The position numbers and the translations under genes are program-made. Shown piece after piece: positions 1-10,580 of a stretch of 64,000 bases of DNA. Positions within the stretch are counted from its first letter, which is position 1. Each line of letters opens with the position of its first letter. The notes under the pieces are model-generated. The model was given only the letters and a program-made list of their open reading frames with translations. It had not been told where the DNA came from and ran no database searches. The stretch is from Turritopsis dohrnii (lineage: Eukaryota > Cnidaria > Hydrozoa > Anthoathecata > Oceaniidae), in the NCBI GenBank assembly GCA_027922465.2, contig BQMF02000037.1:1403495-1467494 (forward strand). Reading direction: 5' to 3'.

Positions 1-330
1 TTTGAGTTAAGCACAGATTTACGTAACAACCTTTTTGTTATTCCTCAGATGAGAGTTACGTCTATTCTCGATTGTATTATGCAAGCGATTGAAAACGTAC
101 CCTATTCGACAGCGACATCCTTCAGCGAAGTTGTGCGGTGAAATAGTTTCTACTAAATTTGTTGCAAAAGAATTAATTCAACTAAATACTGGAAACTTGT
201 ACAAAATTATTGATGCACAAATGTCTTGGAATTATCGAATAAGTCTGAAAGGAAAAGGTTCTGCTATTAAAGAGATTATCTTTTGGCGTGATAATTTCAC
301 ATTGTTCAATAAAAGAGAAGTAAGAAAGTA
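1..330 (+). pseudogene. DIRS-type reverse transcriptase/RNase H fragment (5' piece)
   Basis: Conceptual translation across two frames shows a segment resembling the RT-to-RNase H linker of DIRS-like tyrosine-recombinase retrotransposons, with a WNYRISLKG stretch followed by AIKEIIFWRDN. In that family this sits just before an RNase H motif of the type SDASDYG. That next motif is present, but only after a gap of about 1.1 kb, at 1480-1735. The frame is broken near 140 by a stop. I infer a degraded element interrupted by inserted sequence; the family match is by motif resemblance only. The left end may lie outside the window. Confidence 0.45.
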
Positions 331-495
331 ACCGATTACTTACGTATGAAGGTTGCTTGATGTTCTTACGATCCCAAATAGTGAGATGTTGGTGAGTAAG
401 AGACGGCACCCGGATCTCAAAGCTCAAACTTTACTGACTGAATCATACACGAGGAGCTTTTGGTTAGGGCCATTTGTATTTTTTGTAGTTTCTAA

Positions 496-1127
496 TCAGT
501 AGATTTGGATTTTATTGCAAATTTCAGGATAACATTTCTTGATTTTCATTTCAATGTTAGCTGGAATGCGATGCTTTTTTAGCTTCTCAACATACGTATG
601 CTTAGGCAAAGACTTATTCCAAAATTCATTCACATGTTTAGCTAAATTGTCTTTGATAGGAGGCCCTGCATATTCGTCTACATTCACTTCATCTTGAAGT
701 GAGGCAATAAGGTTACTAAAATTATCATCATCTGCAGTAGTAGCACCTAATTTGATCATCTATATCATCCTCTTCTTCCCCCAGGCTTAATAATGGGTAT
801 TCATCGTTTTCTTTCTCTATTCTTTTCCTTTTATTAGTCTTATAACAAACCTCACTATTCATCCTCTTAGATGATGATGAGGGTGCTGATAGATGAGTTG
901 CTTACTGTGAAAGAAAATTATAAGTATGACTCTGGTGAATCTATATTTTGACCCTGTGGGTAATGTATAAAAGCAGGCTGTGCCTGAGAATTTGCTTGTA
1001 AGATTTCTATTGCGGCTGCATTTTCCTGGATGTCTTGTTGTACTTGTTGGAGAGTGTGCAAGACTTGCGTTAAAACTTCTGTAGTTTGCTCAGAAGACAA
1101 CTGACTTATCAATGTTCCCTGTTCCAT
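496..1127 (-). pseudogene. DIRS-like gag remnant
   Basis: Two open stretches on the minus strand (1127-918 and 759-496) flank an acidic, serine-rich segment read in another frame (GEEEDDIDD near 770). The second piece contains GPPIKDNLAKHVNEFW followed by KLKKHRIPANI. That arrangement (acidic linker, GPPI..KLAK..N..W, then a K..+..P.N motif) is characteristic of the N-terminal gag-like protein of DIRS/Ngaro-type elements in aquatic invertebrates. At least one frameshift separates the halves, so the copy is dead. Assignment rests on pattern memory, not a search. Confidence 0.45.
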
Positions 1128-1145
1128 AAGGTTTATGTTAAGTAA

Positions 1146-1310
1146 CAGAGGCGTAGCCAGAGGTCAGTCAAAATTTGTGGAGGAGAGTTAAGTCATTTAG
1201 GGTAGAAAAAGAAAGCGTGCAAGTAACCTAATCGCCACTTAAGACTGAAAAGAAATATCATAAAGTTGAACTCCTCCAGGTTTTTTTGACTGACCCTAAC
1301 TACGCCTCTG
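1146..1310. mobile_element. 165-bp MITE, hAT-like TIRs, 5-bp TSD
   Basis: The termini are near-perfect inverted repeats beginning CAGAGGCGTAGC and ending in its complement (about 28 bp each). They are flanked by identical 5-bp direct repeats AGTAA (1141-1145 and 1311-1315). The CAG-starting TIR is hAT-like. A 5-bp duplication is unlike classic 8-bp hAT but matches the Repbase hAT5 type as I recall it. No coding capacity. Confidence 0.8.
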
Positions 1311-1479
1311 AGTAAGGAAAAAGGAAAATACAAAAAGTACTTATCTCAATTATGTTCTTCTCACACGTCTGGTCGCTTCGAAAGCCAAGGCTGAATTGAG
1401 CTTCGAGATCCGAGCGCCGTCTCTCATTTACCCAACTCACGGTTAAGTGAACAAGAGTCATTCCCTATAGACATCTCGA

Positions 1480-1735
1480 AAGAGAAATTTATTCTGATGC
1501 TAGTGATTATGGGATTGGAGAGTATGCAGAAACGTGTAATAACAAGATTCGCAAAAATGCGACTATATATTTCCCAAAAGTTGCGAAACTTTTGTTACTT
1601 ATTGTTAAGAAAAATATAAAAATGTTGTCCTTACTAAACAGGGTAGAATTGAATTTAATACCACAAAAGAAGTTATTTTGAATTTATTAAGAAATGAAGA
1701 TGTTCATGGTCAAATGATAAGGTTTCTCTTATAAA
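1480..1735 (+). pseudogene. DIRS-type RNase H fragment (3' piece)
   Basis: The plus-strand frame starting near 1484 reads IYSDASDYGIGEY, the catalytic-Asp signature of DIRS/Ty3-type RNase H. It continues about 60 codons with later stops. It is the expected continuation of the piece at 1-330, displaced by the inverted-repeat insert. Non-functional. Confidence 0.45.
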
Positions 1736-1797
1736 TTTTAAACAACTAAATATCAACAACCGCACCAATACGTAAGGCGATTTTAGCATAATAAACA

Positions 1798-3080
1798 TAT
1801 GATCTTTATTGTTGCAGAAGCTTGACATCCTTTATACCATAAAATCATAACAAAACAATGCAATTCAACAGAAGACACTTGCACTTGCTTTTTGTAACTC
1901 AGATAAAACTATCTTACAACATTATACAATCAAATTTACAAAAGAAGAAAAGAAAATTGTCAAACTTAATTTTAATACTACAGTATATATAAGTATTAAA
2001 AATACTACGAGGTAGATATATAAGCAACAAGATGCCCTGACAGGCATAAGGATTTCTGCGAAACCAGCTGAAGCATGAAAAATGAAAGACTAGTGATATT
2101 CTTCAAATTTGAAGATTGAACGGCTTCTACAATACAACATCACATTTTTGATCATACACTCCCTAGGAATCCATGAAAGCATAACTGTTATATACCATAG
2201 ATCAAAAATAGATAAAACAAAAATAAAACTATAATAGTTAAACCCGCTAAAAAGTTTGTCAACTTTTGTTCATTTCCAGGGATGATGGCACATTACCTTT
2301 TAAAAGTGTAAATAGGACTTAACTAAAAACAACAAAGAAAAGAAATACACATAAGGTGCGAATTGTAACCATGGATATACATTTTATATGACAGTTTTTT
2401 TCAAAAAACAAGAAACGATGTATAAGAGCGAAAAGAAAAAAAACTTTTTCGAAAAAAAAATTAAGAAACAAAGGCGAAAAACTCATCAGACATACCACGT
2501 AGCTACCTACCTAATCTAGCTACTAAGCATTTAAAAATATAGCTTTTAAAAAGTTTATGAACGACTTGGATAAATTTTCCTAACTGCAAGAGAGCTTCGA
2601 ACCAAAGATGTTATCAACAACGAATCTTAAATTTATTACAAGCGATGCTTCGAATTTGGTGGAACTGAAGTTCTCCATTGTGTTTTTTGTGGGAGTAATG
2701 TCTCTTATTTCGTGAAAAGTGGCAAAACACTAAAATATTTATATAAAGAATGTTTTGGTAGTTTTCATGTAAAGGCACGCACGAAATTTCAAAAAACCAC
2801 TAGGTTTGGACAGCAAAAAAACCAAAAAACAACCAGAGCCGGTTTTAATGTATTTCTTGCTTCCCCAGAAATCCAAAAAAGAGAATAACAAGAAGTTTCA
2901 TTTTGATTTATAATTTAATTCAATATTTCGTCCTACATCCGCAGAACATTGTCACGCAGGACGAAATATTGAATAATTATAAATCAAAATGAAACTTCTC
3001 GTTACTCTCTTTTTACTAAGGCTTTACGCCCTGAAGAATATCTTCAATATATAAGCAAATAACTATCAAAAAGCAATCAA
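1798..3080. repeat. Split duplicate of 5035-5230 (inverted orientation)
   Basis: Bases 1803-1985 (TTGTTGCAGAAGCTTGACA onward) match the reverse complement of about 5060-5225. The rest of that unit (ATAAGCAAATAACTATCAAAA) resumes at about 3052-3075. The intervening 1 kb therefore looks like a later insertion, including the hairpin at 2877-3014. Boundaries are uncertain because the flanks are AT-rich (TATATA). No gene was recognised in the unit. Confidence 0.45.
2877..3014. repeat. Fold-back element with 57-bp arms
   Basis: Left arm 2877-2934 and right arm 2958-3014 are reverse complements with only a few mismatches, separated by a 23-base loop. The core is ATATTTCGTCCT / AGGACGAAATAT. A related solo half (AGGACGAAATATATG) lies near 3366. 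Typical of a fold-back MITE; no TSD was resolved. Confidence 0.75.
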
Positions 3081-4537
3081 AAGCACTTCAAATTAGCACT
3101 TCAAATTCGGACAGAAGAGTTATTTTCAAAAAAGAGATGGGCTTAAAGTGACAATTAAATTCAAGTGTTCAGAATAAATATATAAATAAATATATTTATA
3201 TATTTATTATATATTTGATAAAAATGACCATTGTAAATCCTAAATGAAAAAAAAAAACAACAGATTTTGGTAGTGAAAATAGACTACACATCCATAACCA
3301 ATTCACTAAAAAGCTGAAAGTAAACGTTTTTTGTTCTGGCTTGATTTAATTATATATTTCCCCGTAGGACGAAATATATGTTAAAATCGGCAGTTTCCTT
3401 CTCCTTCTCCTTCTCCGTTCACTTTTATAGCCGCGGTTTGGTATTGAATTTTCGCCTAGCCGCCAAAGTAGATAAGAATAGAGGCTAGTCTACAGCACGC
3501 CATTTTTTTCAGTCAGTGCAGATGAGTGGAAGATTTTTGTTTTTTTTCTGCTAGCTCTTAAAATGATTCAATAGATGAAACGTTAAATGATGGAAATGAA
3601 TCGTTTTAGTTCAGTGTTGTCTTAAAAAGCTTTGTAAAAACTTTTGAATGAACGTGTAAAACCAGAAAAAATTGATGTATCAATGCAATGATGTTTTGTT
3701 TTTGTTGATAACATTGTTATATGATGATTGGTAATTAGTATGCTTCGAACAGCAAACCATTGAAGCTGTGGTTTCAGTACAAAGGTGAAAATTCATTATC
3801 AATAGCCAGGCTGAAGATTTATTTTTATTTTACATCCTGATATATATAATGTAGAGCTCAACTGAACTGAAAGCACGATGTACCAGCCATAAAGCAAAGG
3901 AAACCCTTTTCATGTGGGGAGAACAACCAGTTCAACCAGTTTCAAAAAGTACATACAAAAATAGCTAGTAAAAACATGATGTCGTATATGCAACAAGAAG
4001 TACAGAAAACCTATTACGTATAATATTTTAAAACGTATTATATAGTCATTTAATCCAACAACGGAAACATAGTTTACTATGGATGAATTCCATGATCACG
4101 TATACTGTTTTGATACTGTATATCATATTTTATTTTGCAAAATTTAATATATGTACTGTCAATTTTCCTGTACGAACAACGAACGTAATTCAAAACACAA
4201 CACAAATGACAGTCTGTAATTTAAATCAAGACGGAGCACGAACTTCTACTTTCAGCTATGTAGTGATTTGGTTATGGATATATATACTACCAAAGTTTTT
4301 TTTTCCATTTGGGATTTATATATGAAGGTCATTTTTACCACAAAATAAACACAAAATAAATATTTCTGTTATTCTGAATATATACTTGAATTTAGTTTTA
4401 TAAATTGCCACTTTAAGAGTTTGAAATTTTTAGCTGTTTGAAGTCGCCATTCTGTTTACATGAGAAATTTTGATACGGTCTTGGAGAGTTTTGTCGAGTA
4501 AAAATCGAAACAATAGATTTACTTGTTTCTAGTATAC
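3081..4537. other. Anonymous AT-rich stretch, no gene seen
   Basis: Short simple repeats (TATA runs near 3180-3215, a CCTTCT run near 3390-3415) and no coding pattern that I trust. An 80-codon open frame at 4083-4325 is hydrophobic and AT-driven, with no recognisable domain, and I do not call it a gene. Confidence 0.5.
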
Positions 4538-4952
4538 GAGTGCGTTTTTACACGAGAGCTATACTTAACTCACACCGGTTTGAGATTTCAATACGGGTAG
4601 AAATATTTTCTATGCACGATGGAATAAATTTAGCACATTCTATATTTTTATTTCATGTGTCGTCAGCAAAATTTAATTAACATGCACATGCTTGTTAACA
4701 CATTTTATGATAAAACAATGAAATGTGAAAACTTTCACACCTTTCCAAGCTGTATCGAAATTTCAAACCTACTTCTTAAGTAGGTTTGAAATCATCACGT
4801 GTAAAATTTCAGTACGGCTGTTATCATGTAAACATCGCTAAAGGTTTGACCAGGAACCGTAGTGAAATAATTACCCATATCGAAACTCGTAACAGGAGGA
4901 TTGAAATTTCAAACCGGTTTGAGTTCACTAAGGCTCTCATGTAAACGCACTC
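4538..4952. mobile_element. 415-bp TIR element (MITE)
   Basis: The ends are inverted repeats of about 50 bp: GAGTGCGTTTTTACACGAGA at 4538 and the complement of GAGTGCGTTTACATGAGA ending at 4952. An internal CCGGTTTGA.ATTTCAA motif is present at both ends. The centre holds a further small palindrome (CCTACTTCTTAAGTAGG near 4770). Termini of the GTGCGTTTACATG type recur in the MITE cluster at 9564-10090. The TSD is not clear. Confidence 0.65.
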
Positions 4953-5993
4953 TATAAGGCCATCTTTTTTAAAAAAATAACTATTCTGTCCTAATTTGAA
5001 ATGTTACACGTAATATTTGTTAGTAGAGATTTTGATTACTTTTGATAGTTATTTGCTTATGCCTACCCCAAAGTAAACTGTGGTATCAAAACTAGGTTTA
5101 ACAATTTTCTTTTCTTCTTTTGTACAGAAAACCTGTATATATACAAATTTGATTGTATGATGTTGTAAGATAGTTTTATTTGAGTTACAAATAGGAAACT
5201 TGTCAAGCTTCTGCAACAATAAAAGGTCATACATCTTATATTAAGATGAAATTGTCTTACACATTGATGAGTTTTTTGATATGCAGTTGTTTAAGGGAAA
5301 ATATTAGTCGCATTTAGGTCTTTTCATTTTTAGCTACGTGTCCATAGTAACTTCTCAGTCACTTTTTAACTCCTCAGCAAAAAATTTTAAAATAAAAACT
5401 ATACGTGTTTTGAGTATGCATCTTTCAAAAAGCAAAGCATAAGGTTTCCTAAACACGCTACTTAAAAAATCAGATGTTCATCGAGTTTTCATGTCCGTTT
5501 TAAGTTTTTACGCTCTTTATGCTTACAGAACAGACATTAAAAAAATTTGACGGTGGCTTTCGATTATTGCACTGGCTTCAATCTGCAATCAAGCGATCTG
5601 ACGACCAGCTGACCAAAGTCAAAAGAAGACTATGAGCTGACTGAATTCATTACGTGCACATTTCGCGCAATAAAAAGATATTGTCATACTACTATGTAGA
5701 TAAAAACTTATCTCCGTCATTGTATAAACATGTTTCATTTTTGAGTGGAAAAACAGGACAGCTGAGCTGCGTACGATATATGAGGCTCAACCAACTTCTC
5801 GCCTAGGTCCACCGGGAAAAAATAGATCCAATGGTGGAACAGCTTAACTCATATCAACTGAATCTAAAATTTGAACTGAAAGTTTTAAACTATATCTGAC
5901 GAGATTCTGTCGTTCAATAAAAAACTATTTAGGATGGAGGTTAGCTTTGTAGTTTTACTTTGTAGTGAAAACTTTTTTACGTGTCTGAAGTGG
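4953..5993. other. Duplicate unit 5035-5230 plus anonymous sequence
   Basis: Bases 5035-5230 are the uninterrupted copy of the unit found split at 1798-3080. On the minus strand it reads TTATTGTTGCAG followed by an open stretch, resembling a splice acceptor and exon, but no product is recognisable. The remainder shows nothing I can support. Confidence 0.35.
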
Positions 5994-6100
5994 CCCTTAT
6001 TCAATTATCTCCATAATGCATCATACCCAGAATAAAAGGAAGAACGAAAGCTGATATGCTTAATGACACAATGGAAATTATAGAGATAATTGAATAAGGG
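5994..6100. repeat. 107-bp inverted-repeat element
   Basis: Left arm 5994-6017 (CCCTTATTCAATTATCTCCA start) and right arm 6077-6100 are reverse complements with one mismatch. They enclose about 60 bp. A small MITE; TSD not resolved. Just downstream, about 6150-6235 carries a tandem duplication containing ATTGTCCCAATTGTCATTG. Confidence 0.6.
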
Positions 6101-6668
6101 AGAGTGGCAGATTGAACAAGCACATTATTATTGCGTAATACCTGACCCTTTTAACGAAAATCTTGTTCAAATATTGTCCCAATTGTCATTGAAACGAAAA
6201 TTTCGTTCATACATTGTCCCAATTGTCATTGAAATGGCTCACCAAAAACGAGACTGAAATTTTTCTCAAGGATGAATAAGGTTTGCACTTTGTTCTTGCA
6301 AAGTCCTTAAGTCGTTTTAAATCATCTGTTTTTGCGTTTGGGTAACCATGGTATATAAACCATTATAAACCATATTGACCATTTTATATATAAATCAAAA
6401 GATGAATGACGTTATCATATTTGTATCTGAAATTGGCCAGAGAAAATCGAAGACTTGAATAAACGTATTTTTTTATATATATATATATATAAAAGTACAT
6501 ACACATAAGAAATACTATTCTAAAAAAAGCTTAAGAAGGAAACATTGCCAGGTTAGGGAATGGGAGACGAAAAACTCAGGGTTTCTTACCTAAATACAGA
6601 CAGTGACAAAGAGATCCTGGGTTCCAGGTTGTTGTTGAATGCAATTATGTACAAACAAAAGAAACATA

Positions 6669-7382
6669 GACTCCGTTTCCATTAAAACGATATATTGTAG
6701 CGTCGCGTCTTCAAATCTCCGTTTTTAATGGAAACACCTTTGAACCATTTCGTTATAATACGATAGAAAGTGTTTCCATTAAAACGAAAATTATGCGCCT
6801 TATGATTATTTACTGATCTCCATGTGGAAGATATTTGTGAGGTTTGCAAGAAAATATTTTTCGACATCTTATGAAGTTTTGTAGTCTGAATGCATGCAGT
6901 GAATAAAGATGGAAGAAAAAAATTTTGGACTGTTTCTTTTGGTTTTTGCTTTTCTTCACTTTAATTTAATGTCATGTAATAATACATTATTTTTATGGCA
7001 TTTATGTCTTTGCATTAAAAAATTACCAGCGGATTAAAAATATTGTTTGCTGATATCCAAATATTTTGTATTAATATTATTTGTTCACATAACTTCTTTC
7101 TACTCAGTGCCATTTTGTTTGTTTTGAAAAAATGAATGTGAGGTTTCATCTTAATAATCATAACGACACCGCTTGCTTAGTGTTTCCATTAAAAAAATTG
7201 CGTATTAAAAGCTATCCGATAGATGTTATATCACTTTCAGAATCGGAGCGTAATAAAAGATATCCGCTACTGTTTTCATGCCGAAGTGACACATTTTTAA
7301 TGGAAACAGACCCCCTATCCGATATGGTTGTTAAGAAGTGACGCAACGCTACGATGCAAATCGTCTTAATGGAAACGGAGTC
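6669..7382. mobile_element. 714-bp TIR element with GTTTCCATTAA ends
   Basis: Terminal inverted repeats of about 40 bp start GACTCCGTTTCCATTAA. The element is flanked by ATA on both sides (6666-6668 and 7383-7385). The motif GTTTCCATTAAAA recurs internally in both orientations (near 6730, 6770, 7180, 7295), giving a nested palindromic body. A 3-bp duplication is suggestive of the PIF/Harbinger superfamily (usually TWA). Small open frames inside are by-products of the repeats, and no transposase is present. Confidence 0.65.
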
Positions 7383-7679
7383 ATAGTCTGGCAAACCTAT
7401 GCAAAAGTACAAAATATCTTCAGACAAAATATTTTGCAAAAACTGTTTGTGTACATGGTTGATAAGAAACTCCAAACTTCTTGACCCCCTCAACCTTCCA
7501 ATTAAAGTTGTGGCACCGGCAGACCATAGTTGACATAGCTGTCTTCAACAACATTGAATTTGAGGGCAGAGGCCATGAAATTGGATTTTCAGTGATGTAC
7601 AGTCATACAGATTTACAAATTTATTTTGTCCAACGCTACTATGAAATAAAAAGGTTAAAACGGCCCAGTGGTCAAAATC

Positions 7680-7790
7680 AGTAAACAAGGTTACTGCAAC
7701 GAAGAGTATTTTCATTGAAATAGTAGATGAGAATTTCTAATGTACTCCTCCGTAGGTGTTAAACAAATTTATCGATGGGAATGTACTTGC
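7680..7790. repeat. Dispersed about 100-bp repeat, copy 1
   Basis: The block with ACGAAGAGTATTTTCATTG and, about 60 bp later, ACTCCTCCGTAGGTGTTAAA recurs at about 20908-21012 and, more degraded, at about 44515-44612. It lies just beyond the 3' end of the Harbinger MADF gene, so it may mark an element terminus. Confidence 0.5.
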
Positions 7791-7859
7791 ACTGAACTTT
7801 GATGGTTCATGTTGTGAGAACCACTAATAAGGAACGCAAAATGTGGCTAAAGAATCGTC

Positions 7860-8723
7860 CTAATTCTTGCCGTTATTTTGGTGAGACGTTTTATACTTGA
7901 GCTGAATCACCATCTGCTGCATACTAAGTTTCAGCATAGCCTTCTCTTCCGATTCGGGTATTTGAGTTAACATTTTCAATATCAAATCAATAAAAATCTC
8001 GTCTTCCGATTTATCGATTTCTTTAATGTTGTGGTTTTTGTTCGTAGTGTTATTTCCACTGTCAACAAGCACTTCAGAATTTTTAACAAAACTTGTGTTA
8101 TAATTGCTAGAAAAAATTGTGGCATCATTTGAACGCTGTGGAGGAGTGTCAACATAAGTTGGGAAAACCGCTTCGCAAGGAAGGTCTCTCAATCGCATGC
8201 TTTTTGCACGTTTATACTCGTGATTCATTTCAGTGTTTTCGATGTTTTTGGCGCTTTGTACGGTCTCCTTCAGTTGACGCGTGGAAAATGCATCCGTGAG
8301 GAAGTGTAATACTTCAAAAAATCTCCAATTACTGGAATACTGTGAAGAGGTGTTCTCCATCATACGTTTTTGCAATCCGTAGTAACTTTTCAAATTCGTA
8401 AGTTTTTCAGTAATCTGCTTTTGAGAGGCGGTGATTCCCGACCCTTTTAATTTGCATTCGATCTGGTCCAACGATTCTAAACGACGTCCACGATGATAAT
8501 ACATTTCGTGTTTTGTATTGTACAAGTTTGGATGTTCCGACCACGCCTCTATTAATACGAATACTTCCGTATCAGTCCATTCTCGTACACATTCGTCGGG
8601 TTTTTTCGTAGGACGACCACGCTTTCGTGATGTTGTCGAACTTGAACTCGGTGCTTCAAAATGGCTTTCCTGGTGAAACGACGTCATATAGCTTTCGTTC
8701 GCCTCTGCTAATCTAAACAGCAT
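7860..8723 (-). CDS. MADF/Myb-like DNA-binding protein of a PIF/Harbinger element
   Basis: 287 codons in one open frame. An AT-hook-like SRKRGRPTKK (about residues 32-41) precedes a MADF-type trihelix from WTDTEVFVLIEAW (about 49) to NWRFFEVLHFL (about 140). The C-terminal tail has a BESS-like EEKAMLKLSMQQMV segment. PIF/Harbinger transposons carry such a second protein, which in known systems binds TIRs and helps import the nuclease. A Harbinger nuclease remnant lies divergently at 9154. Bases just upstream (TGCTGTTTAG, complement of 8713-8722) look like a splice acceptor, so the true coding exon may begin at 8712 with an upstream exon not found. The frame is intact, unlike its partner. A domesticated MADF gene is the alternative. 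Confidence 0.75.
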   Translation of the reverse strand: MLFRLAEANESYMTSFHQESHFEAPSSSSTTSRKRGRPTKKPDECVREWTDTEVFVLIEAWSEHPNLYNTKHEMYYHRGRRLESLDQIECKLKGSGITASQKQITEKLTNLKSYYGLQKRMMENTSSQYSSNWRFFEVLHFLTDAFSTRQLKETVQSAKNIENTEMNHEYKRAKSMRLRDLPCEAVFPTYVDTPPQRSNDATIFSSNYNTSFVKNSEVLVDSGNNTTNKNHNIKEIDKSEDEIFIDLILKMLTQIPESEEKAMLKLSMQQMVIQLKYKTSHQNNGKN

Positions 8724-8759
8724 AAGAAAATTTGTATAACAATAGACATTTTCATTAAT

Positions 8760-9153
8760 TATAACGAGTTACACGTTTTTTTTATAAGCAGAACTTGTAA
8801 ATTTCCTCAAAAAGTTAAGCAACAGTACTACAATGATCTTAGATAAATTAGCAACATGAAATGTTGAAGTAATGCAACAGGGCCATACCTACAGTGCAGT
8901 TTTTAAAATTGTTACTCTAGGTAGTACTTGATACTTGGTTGTGCACTCTATATAATGATTTGTATGTCCTAGAAATTCTACGTGTCACCTTAATCAAACA
9001 ACGAAAACGTACAGAAAGGTTTTCAAGACGGAACATATGAATTATCGATTAATGCTTAGCAACAAATTAAGCAACATTACTACTAAAAATGGTCATTTTA
9101 AGCAACATTACTACTAATGTCTGACCTTGGTTGCTTAAATAAAAAAAAACCGT
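8760..9153. promoter_or_regulatory. Intergenic region between divergent Harbinger genes, with repeats
   Basis: The region between the MADF gene (minus) and the nuclease fragment (plus) carries a tandem TTAAGCAACATTACTACTAA motif (9067-9120). Its 8815-9090 part matches, inverted, about 19190-19560 upstream of the GPCR (shared cores AACATTTCATGTTGCTAATTTAT and GATTAAT..TTAGCAACAAATTAAG, with small differences). It probably holds element-specific promoters or transposase-binding sites. No core promoter motif can be assigned. Confidence 0.4.
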
Positions 9154-9360
9154 GTGTATGAGGAGAAAAAGGAAAGGACAACATGGATCAAAAATTTCTA
9201 TCGTGAAAGAGATGCGTTGGGGGCGTATGAGCTCATACTGGAGGATTTATGTTTAAATGACCCGTTCTCCTTTTGCCAGTACTTACGTATGACTGCAGCT
9301 GAGTCTTATTTCATTTATAGTTTTTTTAAAAGGATTTTGAGTGATGTTTTCTCGTAGGTA
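9154..9360 (+). pseudogene. PIF/Harbinger nuclease, N-terminal piece
   Basis: 67 codons reading WIKNFYRERDALGAYELIL then FCQYLRMTAAE. The W+..+..R...GAY..L..EL....F..+LRM pattern is the N-terminus of HARBI1-like transposases. It stops after ILSDVFS at a possible splice donor (CTCGTAGGTATG). Coding resumes at about 10236 with KISAEEKLEVTLGFL, the expected next block. The gap holds a dispersed repeat with a nested MITE cluster, so it is either an intron or an insertion. Confidence 0.6.
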
Positions 9361-9452
9361 TGATGAGTATTGCTGGCATTAGGGAGATTCGTAAAATCGA
9401 CGAGCTTGTTACACGAAAAAAATTACTTGTGAGAACTAAAAAGTTACTTTAG

Positions 9453-10190
9453 AGATTCAAAGCCTATCAAAAGAAACATTATTAGTTTGCACGCTTATTT
9501 CAAATATTGATGTGAAGTTTCTAGTGACTTTGTAGGGAAAAATTCACGAACAACTCTACTAAGGGAGTGTTCACATGGGAACATTTCAGCCCGCTTTGCC
9601 GAGATCTCGGTTCATAAAAGCGAGATCTCGGCAAACCGGGCTGGTGCATTTCTCATGTGAATGCATGTTAAATTTTACGAGGCTTTCATAAGAAAGGTGA
9701 GATCTCGGCAACTCGAGCCCTTAGGGGGTGTTCACATGGATAAAATCAGCCCGGCAAAGCGAGCTGGCTCGGTTCACCGGGCTGATTTTGTCTCGTGTTT
9801 ACATGAGAAAAAACATCCTGACAAACCGGGCTGAAAGATGTCATGTGATTATCATTGTTACACGTTACAAAGAAAACATGCGCAAAAGGTGAAAAATCAG
9901 CCCGGTTAACCGGACTGGAGTGTCCACATGGAAATATTTCAGCCCGTCTTGCCGAGATTTCGGTACATAAAAGCGAGATCTCGGCAAACCGGCTGATGCA
10001 TTTCTCATGTGAAAATTTTTTTCCTTTGTTGTATCTTATAAGAGAAAAAGCACTCTGTGAGTGAAGTCGCTCTGTGTATCTGTTTTTATCACTAAGTTGT
10101 ACATAATTTCCTACAAATCTATAGAAAAATAATGTCGTGTGAACGAAACATGATTTTCCAAGTCCTGCTAATATTAAGTTATTTCTTCAT
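9453..10190. repeat. Dispersed repeat (copy of 42073-42280) carrying an insertion
   Basis: Bases 9453-9563 and 10091-10190 are together colinear with 42073-42280, which lacks the intervening 527 bp. This copy therefore acts as the filled site and the one in the ISG12-like intron as the empty site. The empty copy reads ACTCTACTAAGTTGTATATAA across the junction. Confidence 0.7.
9564..10090. mobile_element. 527-bp MITE cluster inserted with 6-bp TSD
   Basis: It is flanked by ACTAAG (9558-9563 and 10091-10096). It contains three related heads (GGAGTGTTCACATGG at 9564, GGGTGTTCACATGG near 9727, GGAGTGTCCACATGG near 9917). Each is followed by ATTTCAGCCCG or ATCAGCCCGG and GCCGAGATCTCGG-type palindromes. 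The right boundary ends in ...TTTTTATC, not a TIR, so this is a nested or rearranged composite rather than one clean element. No coding sequence. Confidence 0.65.
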
Positions 10191-10235
10191 TATTCTGATT
10201 TTTGAGCAGCTGGCAACCCTTGTTGACCCTCATAC

Positions 10236-10560
10236 ATATGACGAAACAAACAATTGATCTGGGAAAAATATCAGCAGAGGAAAAACTAGAAGTAACTTTG
10301 GGATTCCTCACAACCGGGAATTCCTTTCAAGATTTAGCATAATGCATTTCGAATCCAGCGCACGATCATCGTAAATTTCCATACCAGAAGTGCGCAAATA
10401 TATAATTAACGAAAATTTGAAAGAGACGTATTTGCGTACTCCACGAACGAAAGAAGAACTCGAAAACATCTGAGCAATTTCCAAATTGTATAGAGACAGC
10501 AAATAGGAAGCACATCTCAAGCTCTTCCCAAATCCAATGATCCAACGTGTGCTTATCAAC
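10236..10560 (+). pseudogene. PIF/Harbinger nuclease, middle piece
   Basis: The frame from about 10240 reads TIDLGKISAEEKLEVTLGFL then TTGNSFQDLA and a stop. Further homologous blocks continue in shifted frames (KETYLRTPRTKEELENI). This is the HARBI1 block that precedes the DDE catalytic core and matches the intact equivalent in the second Harbinger copy (ADERFALTLRYLATGESFQSL at about 13900). Multiple stops and frameshifts; dead. The segment ends at a 9-bp-TSD insertion at 10581. Confidence 0.55.
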
Positions 10561-10580
10561 AGTGTAACGAGACAATACCT

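Larger units (their letters stand above)
392..1433. repeat. Inverted repeat arms (392-427 and 1396-1433) bracketing a gag-like fragment
   Basis: Bases 392-427 are an imperfect reverse complement of 1396-1433 (shared core AGATCCG.G.GCCGTCTC). The arms enclose a reverse-strand gag-like coding remnant and separate two plus-strand RNase H-like pieces. This fits an inverted-terminal-repeat retroelement (DIRS elements carry ITRs) inserted into or recombined with a related copy. Arm boundaries are approximate. Confidence 0.4.

Noticed and set aside
4083..4325. 80-codon hydrophobic frame as a membrane protein
   Set aside because: AT-driven composition, no domain and no flanking signals.
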